64,000 nt of DNA, taken from NCBI GenBank assembly GCA_023055355.1, contig JALJCS010000007.1, forward strand, positions 5,506,001 to 5,570,000, read 5' to 3'. The position numbers were made by a program, and so were the translations under genes. Position 1 is the stretch's first letter. The number at the start of each line of letters is the position of its first letter. The notes beneath the pieces were generated by a model. It did no database searches, was not told the DNA's origin, and saw only the letters and a list, made by a program, of their open reading frames with translations. The DNA is from Agelaius tricolor (taxonomy: Eukaryota; Chordata; Aves; Passeriformes; Icteridae). This document shows positions 45,937-58,626 of the stretch, in pieces.

Positions 45937-48900
45937 CCGTGTGCTCTGTTTGCCTCACAAGCTCTGAAAGAGACGTCAGGGGGATTTTGTGTCTCTGTTG
46001 TGGCTCTGGGGACGCAGAGCAGCCCTGGAGCTGGGGTGAGCACAGCAGAGGAGCCCTGCGGTGACGCACAGAGCCGGGCTCAGCGCTGCGCCCGCCGCTC
46101 TGCCGCGCTAATCCTTCCTCCAGTAACCCCCAGCGCCTCCTGCTAATGCTCATCCTCACATCAGTGCACACAAATCCAGCAAGAGGATTTGGGAGCAGCT
46201 TAGACAAATGGTTCATTAGGGTCTTTTCTCTGCCAAGGGATGTTTGTTTTTTTTCTTTCTGAGGTTCCCATCACCGAGCTAGCGTAAAAATAAATTCTCC
46301 AAGTCACCAGACAGCTGCCACCCTAACAGACTTGTCTGGCATCCAGGCGTGAGGGACAGGGATCATTGTCCCATCAAGAGATGGCTTTTTTGCTCTCAGT
46401 TAGGCTGCTGGATGGGCAGAGTGGGTCCCTTTGAGCCAGATAAAAGCTGTGATTATTTTGTGTTTCTCCTCAGCACGGGCAGATCTGCAGATCCTGTGGT
46501 GCTGCTTAGGTACTTCTGAACCTGGTGGAGGTTCAGAGAGATTCACTCTTGTGAAGAGTCCTGCTCCCTGGAGCAGCCTCTGGATGTGTGCTGTTCAATC
46601 ACTGTTGGTTTTCTAGTTTAACTTTAAATAACCCAGTCATACAGCTAGCCTGTGTGCACACAGAATCTGGTGCAGAATCGAGTTGGTTTCAGTGTCTGTG
46701 GTACCAGCAGGTGTCTCAACACCTCCCACTCTCCAGCCTGAGTCAATAACAAGCCTTGCCTGTCCAAACCCCCTTCATCACATATATATATGTTAGATCT
46801 GATACTGCCTTCCTGCCCTGTCCACCATCTCTGCAAGCCAATCTGCACTGACCCACAGCTCAACTCCCAGTCCCCCATTGCACCTGAGCACTAAACAACT
46901 CCTGCAGCATCACCTGCAATCAGGCAGCTTCTGGAGCTTTCCTGGGTGGCTCAATGATTCATGCCATGATGTCTGCATTCACTGTTTAGTGCTTCCCCTC
47001 CAAGCCCTGCTCAGACAGAGAGAGGCAGACTCAAACCAGGACTGGGTTGTTACTGCACCGTCACCAAGTGGCTGGAGGGTTTGCAGAATGCCTTGTCCTG
47101 ATCAGACCATGGTATCTTCTCTTCCAGTCTTCTTTCCTCCAAACCTCCTCCTCCTCCTGCCTCTCCTTCCCCACTTCATCACCACCACTTTCCCCACACC
47201 AGCAGAAAAAGCCACTTTTCTTTGTGGCTACTCACTCTTCTTCCTGGTTACCCACTCCTCCCTGTATTCCATACTTTCCCAGTGCAAAGGCTGGATATCA
47301 ATCTTTGGAGAAGAAAATATCAAACCTTTGGAGAAGAAAATTTTCTTTGGAGAAGAAAATTCTATATGATCACCCTGCAGTGGGCTCTGTAGGATGATCT
47401 GCTCAGTGCAGGAATGCTCATGTGGACTGTGAAGAAATAACCCACATGTAAACAGTCAAGAACACTGGAAGAAAAAAGAAAATTAGTCTATGGATTCAAA
47501 GTTATGGCAAGTCGTGATTTATTTTTGGAGAGATCTCTATCTAAAGAGATATTTTATTTATTTAATTATTTATTTATTTAATTTTTTGAGGTTCACACCA
47601 AGCCAAGAATGGACCTAATTTCTCATTTCTTCTGAAAAAATAGCCAGATTTTAATTCCTCAAGGTGTTGCCTCATTCGCCATAATTATTTGCTTTAGACA
47701 AGTAAGCATCACATCACAAAACCACCCTGTGCCCTCAAACTCTCTGGTCTGAAAATAAAAATGGGTCTAATTTCCAGAACCAAGGGAATATTTTATGCGG
47801 AACAAGGGGCCATGGAAGGCTCAGGGAGATGAGATCTGGTTGCAAGGCAGGGGAACTCTCAGCAGCAAACTCTGGGGAGTTGCAAGCCAGATAATTTTAT
47901 TTAAAGAAAGAACCAGGGGAGTGGAAAGGGCTGAAATTGTACCTCTGCCAAGTCATTTTACAGGATGATACTCACCTGAGATCTACAGATGGGGAGAAGC
48001 ATCACTGCTAAGCAGCTGTAAACTTCCAAACCTGCTCCTGTCCCCGTTCTCCTGCTCTCTGGGTGTGTGTGAGATGCTCTGTCCACATCTCCCACCCTCT
48101 GGGAGCTGCTGCAGGCTGGGAAGCAAAGAGCATCCCTCATTCCCTATGCAAATCCATTGATGAAAACATAAAATGCATTGTGCTGCTAAAACTTGCTGAG
48201 CTTGTTTGACTAAGTGCCAAGGATTAGCAGCACGTAAATTCACCATTGATTTGACAACAATGATATTATGTGCCCTAAACACTGATGGGATTTGTTCAGT
48301 GTTTAGGATGTGGGCTCTGATGTGGAAAAAAGGGATTGCTAGTAATTTTTTAAGCCTCTTTGGCTGCACCAAGGCAGACTGTTGATATTATATAAATTCT
48401 TTAGATAAAATAAATATCAGTCTTAGGATAAGTAGAGTGGATGTTTAACTTTTCCAGTGCACAGCTGAATTGTAAAGCTGACTGTGGATTGCTGTAAACC
48501 GTAAAATGAAAATTGCCCCATCCCTCTAAAAAGGGTCAAAAAGGAGATGTTGGAGTAGAAAAAGAATCACAAAGGGCAGCAATAAAACAGATGATTATGC
48601 CTTTAAAGTGGTGAGGTGAAGATTTCTTTGTCAGTAGAAAACCAAAAATGTCCCCTCCACGACTTGTCCCCACTGTGATTGTTCCCTCCCTGGCTCTGGT
48701 GTTCAGCAGCTTTGCAGCCACAGTCCCCGTGGGACAAAAGCCATGTCAGCATCAGTGGGGACCACCTGGGACAAACCTTGGGGTACAGGGCTGGCCATTC
48801 CCTAGGCAGGAGCTGCAGAGGTGAGGGAAGGGAGAGCTGTGGTGGTTTGCACCAGGACAAGCTTGGCCAAGAGTCTGGAGGGCAGGGGCTGCTCACCTGC

Positions 48901-50161
48901 TCCCAGCTGGGCAGCTCAGGGCTGTTTGAGAGGCACAGGAATTTGCAGGGTTCTCAGGGATATGCTGATCTCTCTTTACAAGGAAAGCAAGCCCAGTGTG
49001 GTGGTGGTTTTTTGGTTTTTTTTTTTTTGTTTGTTTGTTTGTTTGGTTGGTTGGTTGGTTTTTTGTTTTTACAAAGGTGCTCAGCATGTAGTGACCTCCC
49101 TACTAACTGGCTTCTTTTATTTTGCTGTGAGCTATCTCCCAGGAGTTGTTCTCAAGTGTTCTTTGCTTTTAATAAGAATCAGTAATTAATCTAGTTTTTA
49201 AAAGAATAGCACCTGCCATTTCTAATGCCAGGCCTGCCATTTCTAATGCCAGGCCTGCCATTGCACTGCCCTGCAGCCCCAACCCCAGATAAGCATTGTG
49301 CAAACTGCACTGATAACGTGGCCTCCCTTCCTCCCATCCCTTATAAACTTCAGCAAGATGTCACCAGCACCCAGAACTCATCAGGATCACTGCTGTCCTG
49401 CTTTCCATTGTGTCTCTGGGGAGAGCAATGACTCTCACTGCTGTTATAATCACCTGCTCCTTCCTCCATCAGCATCCCAGGTCCACCGTGATGGAAAGTT
49501 TTGAAGCTCCTGGCCATGAGGAACAGGAAATGAGCCTTATAAAAAAAGGGGCTCTTCCCTTAAAAAGAAAGAAACAAATGCTCTGTGGTCATTTCTAGGA
49601 AAAGCTTTTAGTAAGTGCTTAGCAGCCAAAACTGATAACCAGGAGTGAGCCTGCCCTTTGTGCTTGACTGCTTGCATTCTGACTTCTATGACTTCATACT
49701 GACTTCTTGCATCCTTTCCAGAGCTTGGCCTATGCAAGATTAGGAAAAACACGGTCTTTTGTTTCTTTTTTCCACTCACCAGCTTTCTTACACACATTAA
49801 GTGGTATTTTCCACCGCAGCAAGAGTGGCAGGAAGAAAACATGCAAAAAAAAAATCACATTATTATTTACTCTAGCTTTGTGTCCCTCTCACGATCTTGT
49901 TTTTGTAACTCATAGATTTATGTGAAGTGGAAACAGTCTGACTGGCATGCTGCAACAATTGTATCATTAAATATTGCCAGAGATTGCTCAATCCCTTATA
50001 TCATCACTAAACAGCTGACATCTAAACACAGAGGACCTTTCAAATGAGTATAGTTGTATTTTGGGGGTAGATATGTGTATTTGAAAGAAAAAGCACTGGG
50101 ATGCATTCCTGTTTTCCATGAGAACTATCTCAAGAGTTGCATCCTCTGCAGGGTGACAGGG
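45937..50161. other. No recognisable gene; short repeats only
   Basis: Intergenic sequence. It includes three copies of 'tttggagaagaaaat' (47303-47360), an AT-rich TTTA tract (47550-47590), T/GTTT/GGTT runs (49010-49065) and a 2.5-copy 22-bp repeat 'cctgccatttctaatgccagg' (49211-49260). A CpG-richer patch lies at about 46005-46115. Confidence 0.4.
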
Positions 50162-50621
50162 TGTGGTATTTGCTGGGTCCCCAGGATGAAGGAAGAATTG
50201 AGAATCTGACTCCCTGTTCTTAGAAGGCTTTATGTACTTATTTATTATGTACTTATATTAATTTAATGAATGAATTTGATTTAATGAATTTATTATGTAC
50301 TTATATTATATTGAAGAATACTATACTAAAACTATACTAAAGAATAGAGAAAGGATACAGACAGAAGGCTTAACAAGATACTAATTAAAAACTGTGACTG
50401 AATCCTCAGAGTCTGACACAGCTGATGGTGATTGGTCATTAAGTAAAAACAATTCACATGGAACCAATCAAACAATGACCTGTTGGGTAAACCATCTCCA
50501 GCCACATTCCAAAGCAGCCAAACACAGGAGAAGCAATCACATAATTCTCTGAGGCTTCTCAGCTTCCCAGGAGAAAAAATCCTGGTGAAGGGATTTTTCA
50601 GAAAATATGACAGCGACAACA
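50162..50621 (-). mobile_element. Solo ERV LTR, family A, enlarged by internal duplication
   Basis: On the minus strand it starts TGTTGTCGCTGTCATATTTTC and ends AATACCACA. It is 460 bp against 350-384 in the other family A copies. The extra length comes mostly from repeated 'tttatgtacttat' / 'ttaatgaatt' units at about 50225-50325. No clear target duplication. Confidence 0.75.
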
Positions 50622-51934
50622 GGGTACACCTGACTTGAGCAGAAAGGCAGATCAGAGCAGAGTCTGACTTTCTTGGCTGCAGCAAACCAGCTGGGAGCAG
50701 GAACCCCCATTCTGTCAGCACTTCAGAATCTCCTACAAACCCTCCCCAGTCACTGCTGACCAGTCACCACACCTGACCAGTGACTGCTCCACTTCCAAAT
50801 TTGCTTTTTTCTTCATCCTGGGCTTGCACAGAGCTTGGCAAGGGGGGTGGAAACAGCCCTGGGCTCATCTGGAAATGGGAGGTGGGAGTCAGTCATGGAG
50901 ACAAACTGAGAGCAGATAAACACAGGCAAGGGCTGGGATTGCTGATGGCAGCTTTGCTCAGGAACATGGTCTGGGGTTTCTTCAGTTTATCCTTTGCTAA
51001 ATGTGTCACTTACATGCTGGCAATTACACATCATGGTTTAGGAAGGGATTATTTCAAAGGTAAGCTGGACAGCAGAACATTCTGGAGGAATTTCTCTGTT
51101 TGACTCGTGTTCTAAACTTGCAATAAATCTTTGGGAAAAAAAACTGCCTTTGATGCATTGCTCTGGGATGTGCTCATGACCAGATGCATTAATTTTCTTC
51201 CATTCAATTTCTGCCAACAAATCTCACTGCTGTTGCTCAGCAGGCGATAATGATGCTCAAATGTTGCGTGTCTTGTGAGGTCTGGTCTGCTGAACTGATG
51301 CAAAATGATCACTTTCTCTTCTCATACCAAATTCCCACTGGATGGGATCCATCTCAGCAGCTTTGCCTGTCCAGAAGGAGATTAGAATTAGAATTGCCTC
51401 CTCAGCTCCCTCCTGAGACACAGACACTGCTGAAGGGGTCTCATTTCACCTTTCCTGCCCACCCACATGATGATGTGACCTGGAGGCATCTGTCCCTCCA
51501 CTGACTGCACAGGCAGCATGGACAGCTCATCTGAACAGGACACAGAAGCTTTAGACTATTGGAAGTCACATGTGATGCATCTCAGGAGATTGGTTTTTTC
51601 CCCAGAGACATACAGGCAGTGTGAAGCCTGCATCAGAAAAAAAAAACCTGTAAATGAAATTTACATTTCAGTGAAATATTTTTGCCCACAAAAGACAAAA
51701 ATGTCTGCCTAAGACAGATGGATGTGATTAATTCTAGGGAAAGCCATGAAAATGTAGGTCCAGAAGAAAATAAAGACATAAAACCACAAAGCTGGCTGAT
51801 GCTTTTCAATTATTTGAGTGTGTGGTAATATACATAAATTCAGATAAAATTCACTTGAAGACGTATTTCTCATTTTTCTCTAACAGCCAATTCCTTTCAT
51901 CTCTCTGGACTTACAGAGGGCTCTGGTTCCCTGT

Positions 51935-52040
51935 ATGTTGCCCACTGGCACAGGTTGCCCGGAGAAGCTGTGGCTGCCCCATCCCTGGAAGTGTTCAAGG
52001 CCTGGCTGGATTTGGTTTAGAGCAGCCTGGGCTCCCTCCT
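51935..52040 (+). repeat. Short CR1 LINE fragment (plus orientation)
   Basis: 'cactggcacaggttgcccggagaagctgtggctgccccatccctggaagtgttcaaggc' is the CR1 3' UTR. The usual terminal block is missing. Confidence 0.9.
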
Positions 52041-54160
52041 TCCTCCTGGCCTCAATAATCCAGGGAATAATCTGGGGAACACTCTGGAGGTCAGGGCTCA
52101 AGGGTTTGGCAGTTTTGTGAGGACTGAAGGATGTCCAGAGGGGATCCTGCCATTGTGTGCATTGCTCCCTGTGCTCCCTCCATACCCTCTGATTTGGGAA
52201 ACACAGAGAGGATGCTCCCAGCACACTTTAGGGATGGCATTCACCACTCACCCCCTCACCTGGGGCCCAAATGGTCTGTCAGACCCCAAAATCTCATTTT
52301 CTGTGTGAGCACAGTTCCCACAGTTCCTCTACCAGCCAAATAAATAACTTGCTTTGTGTGTTCCACTGAGTGCTTTGGGATTTGAACTTGTTCCTGTGTC
52401 TCTGCTCTCATTTTTCCCCTTACCTTGCACATCAGGTGATGCATTCTGCATCAGGTCACTGCTGCCAGTGTTGGATAAATGCAGGTTAGCAGGTCTTTGG
52501 AACTGGCTGGCTGAGGAGAGATTTTTTTTTTTTCCACTGCCAGGACAAATCTCACAGAGTTCTTGAAGAAAAAAATCTTGGCAGTGCTTAATGACTCGTT
52601 TGCTTCCCCTCAATTCCTCAAACAAAATGACAAATTTGGTACAATGGGAATAAATGAGGGGTTAGGTCTCTCTCTTGTGGTTTTTCCCTCCATGGCTTGA
52701 GGAGGGATTGATCTCTTTTTGACACCTGATTTTAGAAAATCCTTCATGCCTGAGAGCCAAGGCCCCCACAGGGCCTTTTCTTGCTGGAGCTACATGAGGT
52801 GGAACCTGAGCTCTTGTCTGTCTTCTTAGCAGTCCTTACTGTGGTTTGGGTGTTTTTCTGCTCAAATTTTTGCTTTTCATGAAGGAAAGCCTCTGTAAAG
52901 GATCTCCTGGTTCCTACAATTCCTCCAAGGCCAAGGATTTTCCAAGCCTACACGATGCCTGGATGCCAGGTGATTCCCAGCTGGACATCACTCAGTGATA
53001 GAAAAGCCTCAGTGCTTTTCTCAGTTCAGCTCCTCTGGCCTGGAATGACCTGGTTGCTCCCAAAGAAGAGGGCAGGATCTCAGCCACCCTTGGTTTCTTT
53101 AGTCCCTGACAATATGAGAGGATGATTCAGCCCCTCGTATCTGAAGTGCCTTTTGGAAGTGCCCTCTCCTCTTTCCCTTTTGTTCTCTGCCGACTGCAAA
53201 AAGGCGCTGAGACGCACACAACCCCCAACACCGGTGCTTCTGCTGCTCAGAGGCTCCTGGAATGCAACCCCTGCATCTCTGGAGGGGATGGAAATGGGGT
53301 TTCAGCTGTGGCCACAGGCTGTGAGCCCTGCTGTGGAGCTGGGCAGCCTGGCTGCCCTTTCAGAGCCCGGCCACCTCAGCTCTCTGGCAGAGCCTGCGGC
53401 TCTGGCAGCGGGCACGGTGCCCATTGCCCGGCAGCCCAGGGTGCCAGCTGAGCCCTTAAAGGAGGCTTTGAGGGAAACAGAAATGAAAAACAGCTGTAAC
53501 CAGAAATGCACGTTAGGCAGGATCTGTGCTGTGACACCATGAGATAAATGGATCTCCCACATCACTCCTAAATCAAAACAAGGACACTCTCAAGAGCTTT
53601 GGGACCGATGTTACGGTGGGAGACCAAGCTTATTTTTCTTTCTTTCTTTTGCAAAAGTATTTCTTGTTGAAAGTTTTTGTTTTGTCAGACAAAAAATGGT
53701 GCTCTGCATCATCTGTTAGCCCTGCTTCCCTGCCAGTCATGCCACGATCCCTGTGCCAGGGGTGTCAGGCCCCTCTCGAGTGGCAGAGGCACTTTGTAGT
53801 GCGTTACAAAAAAGTTTCCCCTTCTTCAACCTGAATCTGACCCTTTTTCCTTGCTTGGAAGAAAGCTGTTGCATTTCTTTGGAAGAAATATTGAGTTTCT
53901 TCTTCAAAGGAGGGGCAGAAAAGAAGCAATTTAATGAAACCCAGGGTCGGGTTATGAAGACCCATGGAGCAGATCTCTTTCAGAAGCATCTTTGAGTTGC
54001 CCACCGGGATGTCCTGCTCAGCCTGCTTGATTCCACAGGGGACATGCCAGCACCCCTGGGCACCCCATGCCTCGCAGCCTGCTGCCCTGGCATCATCTCT
54101 CCAGGACATCTGGCACCGATTCCAACCAGACTGTCATTTCCAGGTCAGTCTCCGCATTTC

Positions 54161-54168
54161 TGCTGACC
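54161..54168 (+). promoter_or_regulatory. CRYAA: Maf-type element (TGCTGACC) in the CRYAA promoter
   Basis: TGCTGACC within 'gcatttctgctgaccacg', about 110 bases upstream of the expected transcription start. The chicken gene has a lens-Maf response element (alphaCE2) with this core at about this distance. Confidence 0.6.
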
Positions 54169-54238
54169 ACGTTGCCTCCATCATGAGATCATGTCTTTCC
54201 AGAGGAATCCTGCTAATGCCTTCATTCTGCCAGGCCGG

Positions 54239-54246
54239 TATATATA
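54239..54246 (+). promoter_or_regulatory. CRYAA: CRYAA TATA box
   Basis: TATATATA, placing transcription start near 54270 and giving a 5' UTR of about 120 nt. Confidence 0.75.
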
Positions 54247-54342
54247 GGGGGAGCTTCCCTGGGGCTGCACTCCAGCCAAGGCTTCGCCGTCTCCCCAGCA
54301 GCGGCGCTGCCCCTTCTGCTCTCCCCTTGCAGCCACAGGTCT

Positions 54343-54390
<48 letters not shown>
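54343..54390 (+). repeat. CRYAA: (CAG)16 in the CRYAA 5' UTR
   Basis: Sixteen uninterrupted CAG units, separated from the ATG (54392) by a single C. The repeat keeps the Kozak context (A at -3, G at +4). It is not translated in the crystallin frame. Confidence 0.95.
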
Positions 54391-54391
<1 letters not shown>

Positions 54392-54393
<2 letters not shown>

Positions 54394-54580
54394 GGACATT
54401 ACCATCCAGCACCCCTGGTTCAAGCGTGCTCTGGGACCCCTCATTCCAAGCCGTTTGTTTGACCAGTTTTTTGGAGAGGGTCTCCTTGAGTATGACCTCC
54501 TGCCTCTGTTCTCGTCCACTATCAGCCCCTACTACAGGCAGTCCCTCTTCCGCAGCGTGCTGGAGTCGGGCATTTCAGAG
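54392..54580 (+). CDS. CRYAA: CRYAA exon 1
   Basis: Start codon to Glu63 (VLESGISE), donor GTAAGG. 63 complete codons. Confidence 0.99.
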
Positions 54581-56955
54581 GTAAGGGCCCTTTGATTTCC
54601 TCTCCTTTCCTTCCTCTCCCTCCTTGTGCCTCCAGCTGCTCCTCTCCACCCACATCTCACACTGCTCTAGCCCCATGTGAGGGGACGAGGAAGACCCCAA
54701 AGCCACTGCCAGGCATAGCCCACCCAGCCCTTGATGGGCACAAAGGAAAACCCCCATGGCTTTGCCCCCATTGTTGGGGACAAAGCTTCCCTTTGAGAAA
54801 CAGGAACCATTTTGGCTCCTTTTGAGGGTTGTTTCCAACACAAGAAGGCTGTTTTTGTTGCTCTGTGCCCCACCACCTGTGTAGCAAAGAAGAGCAAGGC
54901 TGCTCCCAGAGTAAGTGCCTGTGAGGGCAGCTCACCATGGGAGTGCAAGTGGGAGCTTTCTCCACCTTCTCCTCCACCTTGGGAGCTTGGTGGTTTTTGC
55001 AATCCCTCACTGAAGGACCCCAGAGCAATTTTCTGAAGGGAACTGTAGGGGAATGTGTAGCTGTTGGGGCCGTGATCCAAAATTCAGGTCCAGGTGCCTT
55101 CTGTAGCCCTCTCTTACTGCTTTCCTCCCAGAGCTACGACCACAACGAAAGCATAAATCACTGAAAGGACAAAACACGTGCTCCCAGAGAGTCTTACACC
55201 GGTTTCCATCCCCGTTCTGTGCCTGGTCCATCTGGCAGGTCACTGAGTGCTAAAGGGTCCCTGGCACAAGAATAGCAGCAAGGATAATAACACCTCTCCC
55301 CAGAGCAGTAGCCAAGGTTCAGACACCAGCCATGGCCTCCCAGTGACCCTGACACCAACCATGGCCTCCCTGTGACCCTGACACCTCCCACAGCCTCCCT
55401 GTGACCCTGACACCTCCCACAGCCTCTCTCATTGTCCCTGGCTGCCCACGATGGGAAGAAAACCCCCACTGAGGCCCATAGTCACAGAAGGACAAAGTGC
55501 CAGACCGCCCCTTTTTTGTCCTTTGACCTGTGGTGATGTTGGCAGTGCCCCACAGCCAGAGCTGGGGCCTCACTGTGTGACAATGCTCATTTCAGGTGAG
55601 GTCTGATCGGGACAAGTTCACAATCATGCTGGATGTAAAACACTTCTCTCCCGAAGACTTGAGCGTGAAGATTATTGATGACTTTGTGGAAATCCATGGC
55701 AAGCACAGTGAAAGGCAGGTAAGTGGAAGTGATGGTGATGGTGGAGCAGCTGGGGAGTCCAGCTCTGTTTTCCTTCTTTCCAACGGTTCTCAGCTGAAGG
55801 AAAAAAAAAATTAATATATCAGAAGAAAGAGTTAATGATGAATTGTCATTATTGGCATGGGCTGTTTCCATAGAGCCCCACCTGATATCTGACAATAACA
55901 AGCTAATCCACCCCTCTTTTGTTTATTTTCAATCATCATCTTCCATAACCATCAGATGACCATGTCCATTGTTCACTAATAACACTGGGCCAGACACAGA
56001 ACATCATCTGGCACTGCTGAAGCATGGCTGAGTTTTCATAAGCCAGAATCCTTAGTGAAAACAGAGTTTTTATATGCCAGTCTGGGAGAGAAAAGCAAGA
56101 GCAAACAAAACAAAAGAAAACCAACCAAGTGCCTCAGGCTTGGAAACTTTTAACACGGATGTCATGGAAATATCTGTGGGGGTCGAAAAGTGAATTATAC
56201 CAGCAGGGGTTTAATTCTTCTCGTACACATTTTTGGCCAGACAAGGCTCTAGCCTGGAAACAGTATGTATTTTTAAATATAGTTATTATTCTCATGGCCA
56301 ACTTTAAAAAAATAATTGCACTTCTCATTCTTCTGGCCAAAAAAAGAAGGGGGCCAGGATTGTGTACTTTGGCTGACACAGCATTGCAGCCTGATAAATA
56401 AATACATGGGTGCACATGCCTGCCTTGCCTTTACCTTCCCAGGCCTCCAGATTCTGTCTCCAAGCATCCTTTGAAATCAGAAGCCCAAATCAGATCAAAC
56501 CTGGGATCAAACCTATGGCCAAAATCACTCCCTGCTGCTGTGCTCAGCTCTTGCATCTTCCCAGGTGTCAGGGGGGACAAACCTGTAAAATTAACCCCAG
56601 CACAGGTGTGCCCGGCAGTCTTGGCAGTGCAGTGTCACAATAAGCCGGGGTGATTGTGGATCTCCTGCCCTGAGGGGGCTGGACAAAGGGAGGCACAGGG
56701 AGTTTCTGACACACCTTCCCCCCCGCTTTCCCCACTGCCTCTCAGGACGACCACGGCTACATCTCCCGGGAATTCCACCGCCGGTACCGCCTGCCCGCCA
56801 ACGTGGACCAGGCTGCCATCACCTGCTCGCTGTCCAACGATGGCATGCTGACCTTCTCGGGCCCCAAGGTCCCCTCCAACATGGACGCCAGCCACAGCGA
56901 GAGGCCCATCCCCGTGTCCCGGGAGGAGAAGCCCAGCTCGGCGCCCTCCTCCTGA
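54392..56955 (+). CDS. CRYAA: CRYAA: alpha-A crystallin, whole coding span
   Basis: Alpha-A crystallin is the small heat-shock-family lens chaperone; it forms large oligomers with alpha-B and holds damaged lens proteins in solution. Coding exons are 54392-54580, 55596-55718 and 56746-56955, giving 63+41+69 = 173 residues, the usual length. Introns are GT-AG, 1015 and 1027 bp. The N-terminal region starts [16 protein letters not shown]. The alpha-crystallin domain spans about residues 62-143, and the C-terminal tail carries the IPV (IXI) motif. Arg49 and Arg116, cataract sites in human, are intact. Residue 122, a phosphoserine in mammals, is alanine. No sign of the rodent-type insert exon was noticed in intron 1. 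Control is probably lens-specific, through the Maf element and TATA box upstream. Confidence 0.99.
55319..55435 (+). repeat. Tandem repeat of about 29 bp in CRYAA intron 1
   Basis: About four imperfect copies of 'gcctccctgtgaccctgacacc' plus a variable CATGG/CACAG link. Confidence 0.9.
55596..55718 (+). CDS. CRYAA: CRYAA exon 2
   Basis: Acceptor TTTCAG, donor GTAAGT. 41 codons beginning [20 protein letters not shown], the first strands of the alpha-crystallin domain. Confidence 0.99.
56746..56955 (+). CDS. CRYAA: CRYAA exon 3
   Basis: Acceptor CTCAG. 69 codons from [20 protein letters not shown] to [10 protein letters not shown], stop TGA at 56953-56955. Third codon positions are strongly C/G-rich. 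Confidence 0.99.
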   Translation, partial: DDHGYISREFHRRYRLPANVDQAAITCSLSNDGMLTFSGPKVPSNMDASHSERPIPVSREEKPSSAPSS

Positions 56956-57835
56956 GCCCGGCGGCCGCCACGCTGGGCAGGCTGCCACCACCTGCAGGTC
57001 CCGCTCCCAGAGCCCTGGCGTAGATATCAGTGAATGTCTAGAGGGGTTTCTTCTCTTGGTTCCTCCCCCACTTTGTTTCCTCCTCTTTTTTGTTTTCTTT
57101 TTTTTTGTTTTCCCCCTCTTCCCTCGGGTGGAACGGGGGGCTGGGTGAGCGGCTGGTGGACTTGGAAGCTTAAACCTGGTGGGGATGGCGTGGATGGCAG
57201 TGCTGCCATGCTGCTGTACTTGCTGAAAGGGTCTTTGTCTGGTGCTGTAGCCCATTTCCACCATCAGGCAGGAAGGAGTGCACGAGTAATGCTGGCTGCT
57301 GGTGCACCAAGCCTCGAGGCAAGGCTTGGGACAGGGGAAAAGCCCTGCAGAGTTGCTGTACCCCACAACTGGTTACTCTCAAACAGCAATAGAGCCAAGC
57401 CCCACACTCAAGACCCCAAACCTGCCATGAGTTCCTTGCAACCGCAGGAGAAATAATAACAACAATAATAATAATAATAATTACCAATAACATCTCACCT
57501 TCTGGGGGTTGCAACGTGTATTTTTTTTTTTCTTTCAGCAAAGTGTTTAAGTGTCTCTGTTCACACCTCTGCCCTGTCATTTCCCTCTGGGACAACTGAC
57601 AGGAGGACAAGCACGTCTTTCCACTGTCTTTGTAGGCCCTCAGGGGGGAGAGAGGGGGGCTCACCACTGTGCAGAGGCTTCCCATCCCCAGCCAGCTCTC
57701 CCCAGCCTGTGTGTGACACACTGTCTCCCTTGCTCTCCTGTAACTCTAGGGTAGCCCCACCTCTCCTGCTGGTATCTGGCGCTCAACCTGAGAACGTGGT
57801 CAGTGGCGGTCAATAAAGTGATATAGGAAACATGC
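56956..57835 (+). other. CRYAA: CRYAA 3' UTR
   Basis: From the stop codon to about 20 bases past the AATAAA. Includes an AAT/ATA microsatellite at about 57450-57482. No coding sequence. Its 3' end is inferred from the signal. Confidence 0.7.
57812..57817 (+). terminator. CRYAA: CRYAA polyadenylation signal AATAAA
   Basis: AATAAA about 860 bases after the stop, followed by a GT-rich stretch ('ggcgttgggggtttcctttg') suited to cleavage-factor binding. Confidence 0.75.
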
Positions 57836-58003
57836 AACCGGCGTTGGGGGTTTCCTTTGTTCCTTTGGCAGGCTCCTGAAGGTCACTGTGGTGCCCAGCA
57901 CCACTTGGAGGATGTGCTTTCCACTGCTGGAAGTACTTTTTGTGAGGGTGGCTCAGCCTTTCTTTCGTGCTCCCGTTATCCCTCATGCAAACAAAACCAA
58001 AAG

Positions 58004-58622
58004 TGTCGGGACCCAGGACATTCCTCTGGCTTCCCTGGGTGATTCCAGACCCTGGCAGGGGGCTCAGAGACCCTGGCACAGAGTCAAAAACACCTGTGCC
58101 TTTGATTTCAGCCCATGGAAACAATTACCAACTTTGTGTGAAGATTTACAAGCCACAAGAGTTTGAGTAGAATGATAGTGAATTTGTCACAGGGTAAAAA
58201 AGTAGAATGTTGGGGTTTTAGAATGGGGTTCAAGAGGCAAGATGGAGGAATCTGGGCATGTCCTGTCCTTCTCCTTCTTCTTGTTCTCCATCTTCTGCTG
58301 TGATGGTGGCACTTCTGGATTGGTTTAGGGTAGAGACAGACTGTCTAACATAGGCGATACGTATTGGAAAATTATTTTAAATAAGGTACATGTAGTTCTT
58401 AGTATAAAAAGTTAACACCACCCCAAAAGGCAAGGACTGTGCCACAACCTGACCTGCTGGACAGACCTCAGCAGGTCAGAGAAAGAATGTGATAGATAAG
58501 AGAAAAGAAACAACCTTGAAGAGCAGAACTGATGAATCTCAACTTCTTCTTCAGTCATGGGGCTGGGAAAAAAAACCCTTTCTAATACCTCGGGGTCATC
58601 TCAACCACAGAAACCCAAGACA
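58004..58622 (+). mobile_element. Solo ERV LTR, family B, with 4-bp target duplication
   Basis: It starts TGTCGGGACCCAGG and ends CCCAAGACA. AAAG flanks both sides (58000-58003, 58623-58626). It carries TATAAAAAG. Among the four family B copies its ends look least altered. It lies about 190 bases past the CRYAA poly(A) signal, same orientation. Confidence 0.85.
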
Positions 58623-58626
58623 AAAG

